Source: an uncultured Veillonella sp.
GTDB taxonomy: Bacteria; Bacillota; Negativicutes; Veillonellales; Veillonellaceae
DNA: 7,124 nucleotides
Direction of reading: 5' to 3'
Assembly (NCBI GenBank): GCA_934183145.1
Contig: CAKPSA010000063.1
Coordinates: forward strand, 1 to 7,124
Positions within the stretch are counted from its first letter, which is position 1. Every line of letters begins with the position of its first letter. The notes under the pieces were generated by a model. The model did no database searches. It saw only the letters and a program-made list of their open reading frames with translations, and was not told the DNA's origin. Shown piece after piece: positions 1-4,283 of the stretch. Position numbers and translations under genes: made by a program.

Positions 1-40
1 TTTAGCAAACCGTCCTCTTCAGCCTCTTGAGTAATCCTCC
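1..40 (-). tRNA. tRNA-Ser (anticodon GCU), 5' portion, cut by window edge
   Basis: Reading leftward from base 40, the minus strand gives the 5' part of a serine tRNA that decodes AGC/AGU. The acceptor strand is GGAGGAT, followed by T8 and A9. The D-arm has stem CTC/GAG around an AAGAGGCTGAA loop. The anticodon stem strand is ACGGT and the loop is TTGCTAA, with anticodon GCT at bases 6-4. The 3' half (rest of the anticodon stem, the long variable arm expected for tRNA-Ser, the T arm and the acceptor end) lies beyond base 1. A well-formed promoter sits 16 bases upstream, which fits a start point about 9 nt before the mature 5' end. Confidence 0.9.
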
Positions 41-49
41 ATGCTTTAC

Positions 50-70
50 TGGGTAATCATATCATACCCA
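50..70. repeat. Inverted repeat enclosing the tRNA-Ser -10 box
   Basis: TGGGTA (50-55) pairs with TACCCA (65-70) across a 9-bp centre that contains the -10 hexamer. No T-run follows on the minus strand, so it is a poor intrinsic terminator for dps. It could be an operator, a weak end for dps transcripts, or chance. Confidence 0.45.
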
Positions 71-85
71 ATAAGGCATTGTCAA
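56..85 (-). promoter_or_regulatory. Promoter of tRNA-Ser
   Basis: The minus strand has a perfect -35 box TTGACA (85-80), an 18-bp spacer and -10 TATGAT (61-56, five of six consensus bases). The predicted start is near base 49, just before the tRNA 5' end at 40. The -35 begins only five bases after the dps stop codon, so dps transcripts may also read into the tRNA. The -10 lies in the loop of an inverted repeat (50-70). Confidence 0.8.
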
Positions 86-90
86 TCGTA

Positions 91-525
91 TTATTTCAAC
101 ATAGATTCGATGAACCAGATTTGTTTTACATAGTATGCAACGTGATCTTCCATCATGCTTACAAGCAAGAAGTCGCCTTCTTCATCAGCAGCTGCACGGA
201 TTGCTACAGCTTGATCATTCATGTATTTAAAGTCTTTAAGAAGAATTTCAATTACTTTCGCTTGAGGGATATCTTCTTGACCTAATTCTTCAATTTTAGT
301 CAATTTTGCGTATTCTGCAGCATTAACCAATGGGAATTGACCTTGCATTTTCACGTGTTCTGCTACTGCATCGAAGTATTCAAACGCTTCATCATAAATA
401 GATTCCAAATATTCGTGGATGGATTTGAATTGTGGACCTGTTACATTGAAATGTAGGTTATGTAATTTTACGTTCCATACGGAAAGATCTGCTAAATATT
501 GGTTTACTTGTTGTAAGTTTTTCAT
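91..525 (-). CDS. dps: Dps-family ferritin (DNA-protection / iron-storage mini-ferritin)
   Basis: The 144-residue protein is a full-length Dps mini-ferritin (about 150-170 residues is usual). The family forms cytosolic 12-subunit shells that oxidise Fe(II), preferably with hydrogen peroxide, and store the iron; some members also bind DNA. The ferroxidase ligands, shared across the dimer interface, are visible: His25 (LHNLHF), His37 (SIHEYLE), Asp52 and Glu56 (DAVAEHV). They match H31, H43, D58 and E62 of Listeria Flp. The usual 'LHW' is LHF here, so the conserved Trp is Phe26. The N-terminus is short with little Lys/Arg, so DNA binding through a basic tail is doubtful. The start is fixed by AAGGAG (538-533), 7 bases before the ATG. 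The gene is probably monocistronic, with its own promoter (649-677) and a palindromic operator candidate. Its stop codon almost abuts the tRNA-Ser promoter. Confidence 0.95.
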   Translation of the reverse strand: MKNLQQVNQYLADLSVWNVKLHNLHFNVTGPQFKSIHEYLESIYDEAFEYFDAVAEHVKMQGQFPLVNAAEYAKLTKIEELGQEDIPQAKVIEILLKDFKYMNDQAVAIRAAADEEGDFLLVSMMEDHVAYYVKQIWFIESMLK

Positions 526-559
526 AGTAATACTCCTTTTTCATTTAATTCTCAAATAC

Positions 560-585
560 AGTTTATTCAAAAAGTAGAATAAACT
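560..585 (-). repeat. Inverted repeat in the dps leader
   Basis: AGTTTATTC (560-568) and GAATAAACT (577-585) form a perfect 9-bp inverted repeat around 8 bases. It lies in the predicted 5' untranslated region of dps, about 22 bases upstream of the Shine-Dalgarno sequence. It could be an RNA hairpin that affects leader stability, or a second operator. No T-run follows on the minus strand (next bases are AAGTATTTG-like), so it is not a terminator. Confidence 0.5.
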
Positions 586-622
586 AAGTCGGCTTCTATG
601 CCATCAATTCGTTTATCTAATT

Positions 623-642
623 TGTAATCAATATTGATTACA
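623..642. promoter_or_regulatory. Perfect 20-bp palindrome at the dps start point, likely operator
   Basis: TGTAATCAAT (623-632) is followed directly by its reverse complement ATTGATTACA (633-642), a perfect 20-bp palindrome with no spacer. It starts 7 bases downstream of the dps -10 box and so covers about +1 to +20 of the predicted transcript, a classic repressor site. Dps genes are commonly controlled by peroxide- or iron-sensing regulators (PerR, Fur, OxyR, DtxR types). The site is not a clean match to the PerR box (TTATAAT-N-ATTATAA) or to the Fur 7-1-7 pattern, so the regulator is left open. Confidence 0.7.
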
Positions 643-648
643 TGACTT

Positions 649-677
649 ATTTTACCAATAATGATTTTCCTTGTCAA
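649..677 (-). promoter_or_regulatory. dps promoter
   Basis: The minus strand has -35 TTGACA (677-672), exactly 17 bp of spacer, and -10 TAAAAT (654-649), a near-perfect sigma-70/sigma-A promoter. The start is predicted near base 642, giving a leader of about 117 nt before the dps ATG at 525. It lies just downstream of the cysE terminator, so dps is insulated from the cysK-cysE operon. Confidence 0.8.
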
Positions 678-709
678 TATATTAAATCGATTTTTTTGAA
701 TATTTTTAT

Positions 710-751
710 AAAAAAACCTCTAACTACTAGTTCAACTAATAGTTAGAGGTT
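710..751 (-). terminator. Intrinsic terminator of the cysK-cysE operon
   Basis: AACCTCTAACTA (715-726) pairs perfectly with TAGTTAGAGGTT (740-751), and four more pairs (728-731 with 735-738) follow one mismatch. On the minus strand the stem runs straight into seven Ts (716-710). There is no T-run on the plus side, so it acts leftward. It begins 39 bases past the cysE stop. Confidence 0.88.
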
Positions 752-789
752 CTATCCTTCTATATTATATGCGGTTTTATTCCACTATA

Positions 790-1398
790 TTAAATGTAAT
801 ATTCTATGTAATCATCAGGAATTTTCTTTTCCTCAGCCTTACCGTTATTAGTGCGACGAGGTTTACGGACATACATATTTTCCGGATCTGTTTCAAAGAT
901 AACCATATCTTTAGGGATATCGTGTTTGATAACGAGGTTACAACCGATTTTAGTGCGAGCCCCAATAGTAATATCACCTAAGATTTTCGTACCTGTACCG
1001 ATAAGTACTTCATCTTCGATGGTCGGATGGCGTTTTACCTTTTTAGAGGACATACCGCCTAATGTCACTTGATGGAACAAGGTCACATTATCCCCTACGA
1101 TTGCCGTTTCACCGATAACGACACCCATGCCATGGTCAATAAATAAACCACGACCAATAGTAGCACCTGGATGGATTTCAATGCCGGTTACGTGACGAGA
1201 ATGAAGTGCTACGCGACGAGCTAATGTTGGCCATCCCGCCTTATAGAGGCGATGCGCAAAGAAATGCCAGAACAAAGCTGTAATATGCGGGTATGTCCAA
1301 ATAACCATCCACACATTTGTTGCTGCCGGGTCAGAATCCATTACGCGTTTAATATTATATTGAATTTTGCCCCATAATTCGCGTAAACCTTGTATCAT
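790..1398 (-). CDS. cysE: Serine O-acetyltransferase (short, EpsC-type CysE)
   Basis: This enzyme transfers acetyl from acetyl-CoA to serine, giving O-acetylserine, the first dedicated step of cysteine synthesis in the cytoplasm. At 202 residues it is the short form that lacks most of the long helical N-terminal domain of E. coli CysE. Visible features are the DPAATN segment (23-28), a left-handed beta-helix built from hexapeptide repeats (about 73-155; GIEIHPGATIGRG onward), the active-site IDHGMG with Asp88-His89, VIGETAIVGDN, VTLGG, and KRHPTI (122-127). After the helix the usual GVPA[RK] loop is replaced by ETDPENMYVRKP (169-180). A charged tail ends in IEYYI, and a terminal Ile is what CysE proteins insert into the CysK active site. 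GGAGT lies 5 bases before the ATG. It lies 102 bp downstream of cysK and is probably cotranscribed, with a possible internal promoter. Confidence 0.93.
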   Translation of the reverse strand: MIQGLRELWGKIQYNIKRVMDSDPAATNVWMVIWTYPHITALFWHFFAHRLYKAGWPTLARRVALHSRHVTGIEIHPGATIGRGLFIDHGMGVVIGETAIVGDNVTLFHQVTLGGMSSKKVKRHPTIEDEVLIGTGTKILGDITIGARTKIGCNLVIKHDIPKDMVIFETDPENMYVRKPRRTNNGKAEEKKIPDDYIEYYI

Positions 1399-1457
1399 AG
1401 CGACTCCATCTCAAATAACTCTACTCATATATAATATATAGTATACAACATATGTGG

Positions 1458-1475
1458 TATGTATTCCTATACATA
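1458..1475. promoter_or_regulatory. Inverted repeat between cysK and cysE, possible operator
   Basis: TATGTAT (1458-1464) and ATACATA (1469-1475) form a perfect 7-bp inverted repeat around 4 bases. On the minus strand it contains TATAGGAATACA, one mismatch from TATGGGAATACA downstream of the cysK promoter. The stretch after it (about 1424-1447) is almost pure A/T and could hold a weak -10 for cysE, but I find no good -35. It could be an operator or a processing hairpin between the two genes. Confidence 0.4.
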
Positions 1476-1500
1476 AGATGTTTTATCTATGCGAAATCCA

Positions 1501-2415
1501 TTACTTTACATATTCATTATTGGCAAAGTCCAAAAGGGATAAATATTTTTCTACCCCATCCGGCGCAATCACCACAATATTCGCCTTTGGCTCTTCACGA
1601 GCAATACGCTTTGCCGCAACGATAGCCGCCCCTGAGGAAAGACCAATAGAAACACCGCTTTCACGCATAAAGGTTTGCACTTCACTGAAAGCCTCTTCAT
1701 CGCTTACAGTTTGTACACCGTCCATCAAGCTTTGATCAAAGTTTTCAGGAATAAAGCCTGCCCCTATACCTTGAATTTTGTGAGGACCGCCCTTGCCTTC
1801 CGTAATTGCCGGAGAACCTGTTGGCTCTACGGCGATGGCCTTTAAGTTAGGGTTATGTTCTTTCAATCGTTTTGCAACGCCTGTGAAAGTGCCCCCAGTA
1901 CCGATACCAGCTATGAATACGTCTACATTTGGCACTTGTTCTACGATTTCGGCACCAGTTGTACGATAATGCATATCTGGATTTGCAGGGTTTACGAATT
2001 GGCCCAATGTGAAAGCATTTGGGTATTTATCTAAAATTTCATTAGCGCGTTCAAGAGCACCTCTCATACCCGTTTCTTTCGGTGTTAAGATGAGTTGCGC
2101 ACCATAGGCCTTAATAAGCTCACGGCGTTCTTTACTCATGCTTTCAGGCATAATAATAACAGTTTTAATATGCAAGATAGCGCCCACCATGGCAAGAGCA
2201 ATGCCTGTATTACCACTTGTAGCTTCAACGATAATGCTATCTTCGTGAAGGCGTCCTTTTTCCTTAGCATCTTGTAACATGCCAAGTACAGCACGGTCTT
2301 TCACAGAGCCGCCTACATTATATTTTTCAAGTTTTACATAAATATTGGTATTTGGTAATTGATATACCGGAGTTTTACCAATCAGTTCAGTTGTTTGATT
2401 TGTGACTACGCTCAT
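1501..2415 (-). CDS. cysK: Cysteine synthase (O-acetylserine sulfhydrylase)
   Basis: This PLP enzyme makes cysteine from O-acetylserine and sulfide, using the product of the neighbouring cysE. The 304-residue protein is a complete fold-type II enzyme. It has PLP Lys39 in GGSVKDR, the substrate loop TSGNTG (66-71), the phosphate-binding GIGTGGT (170-176), GIGAGFIP (216-223), and GLSSGAA (258-264) with the serine that contacts the pyridine nitrogen. Before the lysine the common 'NPGGSVKDR' reads NVGGSVKDR. The ATG at 2415-2413 is chosen because AAGGAGG (2427-2421) lies 5 bases upstream. An in-frame ATG 16 codons earlier (2463) has no such site and falls inside a leader hairpin. Expression probably starts at the promoter at 2545-2574, and the leader carries several inverted repeats. 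Whether it is CysK or a related paralogue (CysM) cannot be fully settled by eye, but pairing with cysE favours CysK. Confidence 0.93.
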   Translation of the reverse strand: MSVVTNQTTELIGKTPVYQLPNTNIYVKLEKYNVGGSVKDRAVLGMLQDAKEKGRLHEDSIIVEATSGNTGIALAMVGAILHIKTVIIMPESMSKERRELIKAYGAQLILTPKETGMRGALERANEILDKYPNAFTLGQFVNPANPDMHYRTTGAEIVEQVPNVDVFIAGIGTGGTFTGVAKRLKEHNPNLKAIAVEPTGSPAITEGKGGPHKIQGIGAGFIPENFDQSLMDGVQTVSDEEAFSEVQTFMRESGVSIGLSSGAAIVAAKRIAREEPKANIVVIAPDGVEKYLSLLDFANNEYVK

Positions 2416-2442
2416 CTGATCCTCCTTTTGGCGATAGATGAT

Positions 2443-2475
2443 AAAAATCGTCCTCAGGAACATCCCAAGGACGAT
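2443..2475 (-). promoter_or_regulatory. Terminator-like hairpin in the cysK leader
   Basis: On the minus strand ATCGTCCT (2475-2468) pairs perfectly with AGGACGAT (2454-2447), with an inner TCC/GGA pairing in the loop. The stem ends in a run of five Ts (2447-2443). It sits about 16 bases before the cysK Shine-Dalgarno. Its form fits a weak intrinsic terminator or attenuator; no competing antiterminator was identified. Confidence 0.45.
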
Positions 2476-2499
2476 ATGATTTTCACCTTGTTATTCTCT

Positions 2500-2526
2500 A
2501 TACACTGGATATAACCATTTGTGTAT
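2500..2526 (-). repeat. Upstream hairpin in the cysK leader
   Basis: On the minus strand ATACAC (2526-2521) pairs with GTGTAT (2505-2500), and an inner TGG/CCA pairing closes a TTATAT loop. It precedes the terminator-like hairpin by about 25 bases. The 5' arm overlaps the putative operator at 2522-2539, so its role could be at DNA or RNA level. Confidence 0.35.
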
Positions 2527-2539
2527 TCCCATAAATACA
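2522..2539. promoter_or_regulatory. Inverted repeat at the cysK start point, possible operator
   Basis: TGTATT (2522-2527) and AATACA (2534-2539) form a 6-bp inverted repeat with a 6-bp centre, covering about +1 to +17 of the predicted cysK transcript. The minus-strand sequence TATGGGAATACA resembles TATAGGAATACA upstream of cysE. A shared cysteine-responsive regulator (for example a CymR-like Rrf2 protein) is possible but unproven. Confidence 0.45.
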
Positions 2540-2544
2540 TTCAT

Positions 2545-2574
2545 ACTCTATCACCTGCATCTATGCATTGTCAA
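2545..2574 (-). promoter_or_regulatory. cysK(-cysE) promoter
   Basis: The minus strand has -35 TTGACA (2574-2569), an 18-bp spacer and a weak -10 TAGAGT (2550-2545). The predicted leader is about 120 nt. The spacer contains a small palindrome, TGCAT-AG-ATGCA on the minus strand (2567-2556). A strong -35 with a poor -10 fits a regulated promoter. Confidence 0.65.
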
Positions 2575-2595
2575 GAGAATGAGAACCGCTTTTAA

Positions 2596-2625
2596 AACCC
2601 TAAAAATATAGGAAATAACTAGGTT
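2596..2625 (-). terminator. Weak terminator candidate after the queF/membrane-protein pair
   Basis: Just past the membrane-protein stop, the minus strand can fold either as AACCTA (2626-2621) with TAGGGTT (2602-2596, one bulge), or as CCTA/TAGG with a 6-nt loop. Four Ts follow. The stem is short and AT-rich. It is the only terminator-like structure before the cysK promoter, so some read-through into cysK is possible. Confidence 0.3.
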
Positions 2626-2628
2626 TAT

Positions 2629-3489
2629 TTATATGTTTGTCAGTGTGTCTACCACCACACCCCATGTAACAGGCACCATAATGATAGCTAGCGCAAGTCC
2701 AACAAAGATGACGGCCCCGAGTATAACGGTAAGCCGTGGAATGATGGCAATAACAGTACTATTCGCTACGTTATACGCCTTATCTATGTCATAGTGTAGC
2801 GCTACATAGCCCCACAAAAATCCTGCTATCAAATATGACGCTACATAAGGGTCCAGTATGATATGCGTCGATGCCAGCGATTCAACATGCATTAATCGAT
2901 TGATGACTGGTGAAAGTAGCACATTAGTGAGTATAGCTATAAGCTTGAACCACATAAGACATATAATATAAGGCCACATGGTTCTCATGGTCATCCGCAT
3001 CATATAAAGCAGACCTACCATACCTGAACCCAACGTGCCCTTTGTATACGCCATATACCGTTCCATCCAAGACGGTTGTTCTTTGCCTTGATGTAGTTGG
3101 TCATAATGAAAAGATAAATTCCTTTCACCATGAGCCAAATCGACGAGGCCTAACACTTGTAACAATACTAAAACAAAGACGAAAACAACGCCTATTTGGA
3201 AGCTTTCACTAAAGAATATCGCCATCGGATCAAATATCAGCTCACGCAGAGCAGATAGATTGCCATACACATCATAAAATGCAGTGTATATACCATCTGT
3301 TATGAGTACATCCAGGATAAAGAGGATCAATATTAAAAAAAAATATCCATTCCACCGAGTCCATCTGCTGAGATGTGATAACTTCGTATGCTCCCCTACG
3401 ATTATGGATGCAGGGTGAACAGACAAGATCACACCGATCATAAAAAACATTATGATCGATGTGCCCATTGTTAAATATTCATATACCAT
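2629..3489 (-). CDS. Multi-pass membrane protein of unknown function
   Basis: I do not recognise a family. The 286-residue protein is strongly hydrophobic, with about six or seven membrane segments near residues 8-26, 48-70, 98-118, 153-168 (weak, Met-rich), 173-195, 215-233 and 254-280. A basic loop (36-47, HTKLSHLSRWTRW) follows the first helix. A polar loop with HGERN, HYDQLHQGKEQPSW and ERY (about 120-147) lies between helices three and four. No signal peptidase site, ATPase motif or redox motif is seen. The ATG is one base after the queF stop (TAA-T-ATG) with no good Shine-Dalgarno of its own, so translation is probably coupled to queF. That suggests, but does not prove, a shared role such as transport of a queuosine precursor. 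It does not look to me like QueT/QrtT or YhhQ, the known transporters. Confidence 0.75.
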   Translation of the reverse strand: MVYEYLTMGTSIIMFFMIGVILSVHPASIIVGEHTKLSHLSRWTRWNGYFFLILILFILDVLITDGIYTAFYDVYGNLSALRELIFDPMAIFFSESFQIGVVFVFVLVLLQVLGLVDLAHGERNLSFHYDQLHQGKEQPSWMERYMAYTKGTLGSGMVGLLYMMRMTMRTMWPYIICLMWFKLIAILTNVLLSPVINRLMHVESLASTHIILDPYVASYLIAGFLWGYVALHYDIDKAYNVANSTVIAIIPRLTVILGAVIFVGLALAIIMVPVTWGVVVDTLTNI

Positions 3490-3490
3490 A

Positions 3491-3988
3491 TTAACGATAT
3501 GCTACGCGCTCAGGCTGCATGTCGTGGAAATGAAGGCGCTCTTTTGCCGTCTTTTCCCACTCTGTACCAGGCTTGCCGTAGTTTGCGTATGGATCGATGG
3601 ACAAACCACCACGCGGCGTAAACTTACCCCACACCTCGATATACTTAGGATCCATCAACTTGATGAGGTCTTTCATAATGATATTGATGCAATCTTCGTG
3701 GAAATCCCCATGGTTACGGAAACTAAATAGGTACAATTTCAAAGACTTGGACTCAACCATTTTCTTATGTGGTACATAAGAGATATAGATTGTGGCAAAG
3801 TCAGGTTGACCTGTCATAGGACACAAACTAGTGAACTCAGGACAATTAAACTTAACAAAATAATCATTATCTGGGTGCTTGTTATCAAACGCCTCTAACA
3901 CCTGTGGTGCATAATCAGTTGGGTAATCGGTCTTGTGACCTAACATCGTTACCCCTTGTAACTCTTTTTCAGATCTACCGGATGCCAT
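3491..3988 (-). CDS. queF: NADPH-dependent 7-cyano-7-deazaguanine reductase (preQ0 reductase)
   Basis: QueF reduces the nitrile of preQ0 to the amine preQ1 with two NADPH, a late step of queuosine synthesis before insertion into tRNA (anticodons GUN). This is the unimodular tunnelling-fold type: 165 residues, the same length as B. subtilis QueF and very similar along its whole length as I remember it. Catalytic Cys56 lies in [17 protein letters not shown], with Asp63 following. The family motif ESKSLKLY is at 79-86, and [10 protein letters not shown] (90-99) carries His97 and Glu98. KFTPRGG (122-128) is also conserved. The ATG at 3988-3986 is chosen because AAAGAGG lies 6 bases upstream and gives the family length. 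An in-frame ATG 7 codons earlier would place that site inside the gene. It leads a two-gene unit with the membrane protein. No other queuosine genes are in the window. Confidence 0.96.
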   Translation of the reverse strand: MASGRSEKELQGVTMLGHKTDYPTDYAPQVLEAFDNKHPDNDYFVKFNCPEFTSLCPMTGQPDFATIYISYVPHKKMVESKSLKLYLFSFRNHGDFHEDCINIIMKDLIKLMDPKYIEVWGKFTPRGGLSIDPYANYGKPGTEWEKTAKERLHFHDMQPERVAYR

Positions 3989-4056
3989 AAGGAACCTCTT
4001 TCTATACATTCTTGAACTCTATAATTAGATATACTAAATAATTCATGTAACACTTA

Positions 4057-4065
4057 ATTATAGCA
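4057..4065 (-). promoter_or_regulatory. Extended -10 promoter of queF
   Basis: The minus strand carries TGC-TATAAT (4065-4057), a perfect -10 with the TGn extension, about 70 bases upstream of the queF ATG. There is no recognisable -35 at the usual distance, which extended -10 promoters tolerate. The predicted leader of about 60 nt shows no preQ1 riboswitch pattern. Confidence 0.6.
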
Positions 4066-4191
4066 TATAAAAGCATACACTACTTATAGAGATAAACGAT
4101 TTCAGACTATAGTTAAATGACCAGCTTAGCCCATATCTCTAAATAAACTATCCCTATAATCTAGTTCAATTATATTGTGCTCATACATAGA

Positions 4192-4220
4192 TTGTGTAAA
4201 ATTAAAATTTATAATAAAAT
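4192..4220 (+). promoter_or_regulatory. Candidate promoter of the stalk-domain gene
   Basis: TTGTGT (4192-4197) is 17 bp before TAAAAT (4215-4220), and a perfect TATAAT (4210-4215) overlaps it. A second pair, TTGTGC (4175-4180) and TAAAAT (4197-4202) with a 16-bp spacer, is also possible. The area is so AT-rich that the exact start cannot be chosen by eye. Confidence 0.45.
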
Positions 4221-4283
4221 ATTCATATACATTTGGTAACGTTAATACATTCAAAATGATATAACACCTTATGGAGGTCACTT

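Larger units (their letters stand above)
3989..4283. other. Divergent intergenic region between queF and the stalk-domain gene
   Basis: This 295-bp AT-rich stretch has no credible gene on either strand. It holds the queF promoter on the left (4057-4065) and AT-rich -10 candidates for the rightward gene (4192-4220). Between them an 8-bp inverted repeat, TAGAGATA (4087-4094) and TATCTCTA (4134-4141), encloses 39 bases of higher complexity than the flanks, including GACCAGCTTAGCCC. Its purpose is unclear. Confidence 0.6.

Noticed and set aside
79..285. Plus-strand ORF opposite dps, and similar ORFs opposite cysE, cysK, queF and asmA
   Set aside because: They lie antisense to well-supported genes, lack ribosome binding sites and have no recognisable protein features.
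2416..2463. Longer cysK start 16 codons upstream
   Set aside because: The ATG lacks a Shine-Dalgarno and lies in a leader hairpin; AAGGAGG precedes the downstream ATG at ideal spacing.
2416..2544. T-box or SAM riboswitch before cysK
   Set aside because: The leader is only about 120 nt and has no AGGGUGGNACCGCG-type box or S-box core.
2491..2544. 17-codon upstream ORF in the cysK leader
   Set aside because: Its ATG directly follows the -10 box and would lie before the expected start point; it has no ribosome binding site and no Cys codons as expected for a cysteine attenuator peptide.
3989..4056. preQ1 riboswitch upstream of queF
   Set aside because: The leader has AGAGGTTC near the start codon, which recalls the class I preQ1 aptamer, but it overlaps the ribosome binding site, lacks the matching CCTCT strand and lacks the A-rich tail. 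I see no aptamer.
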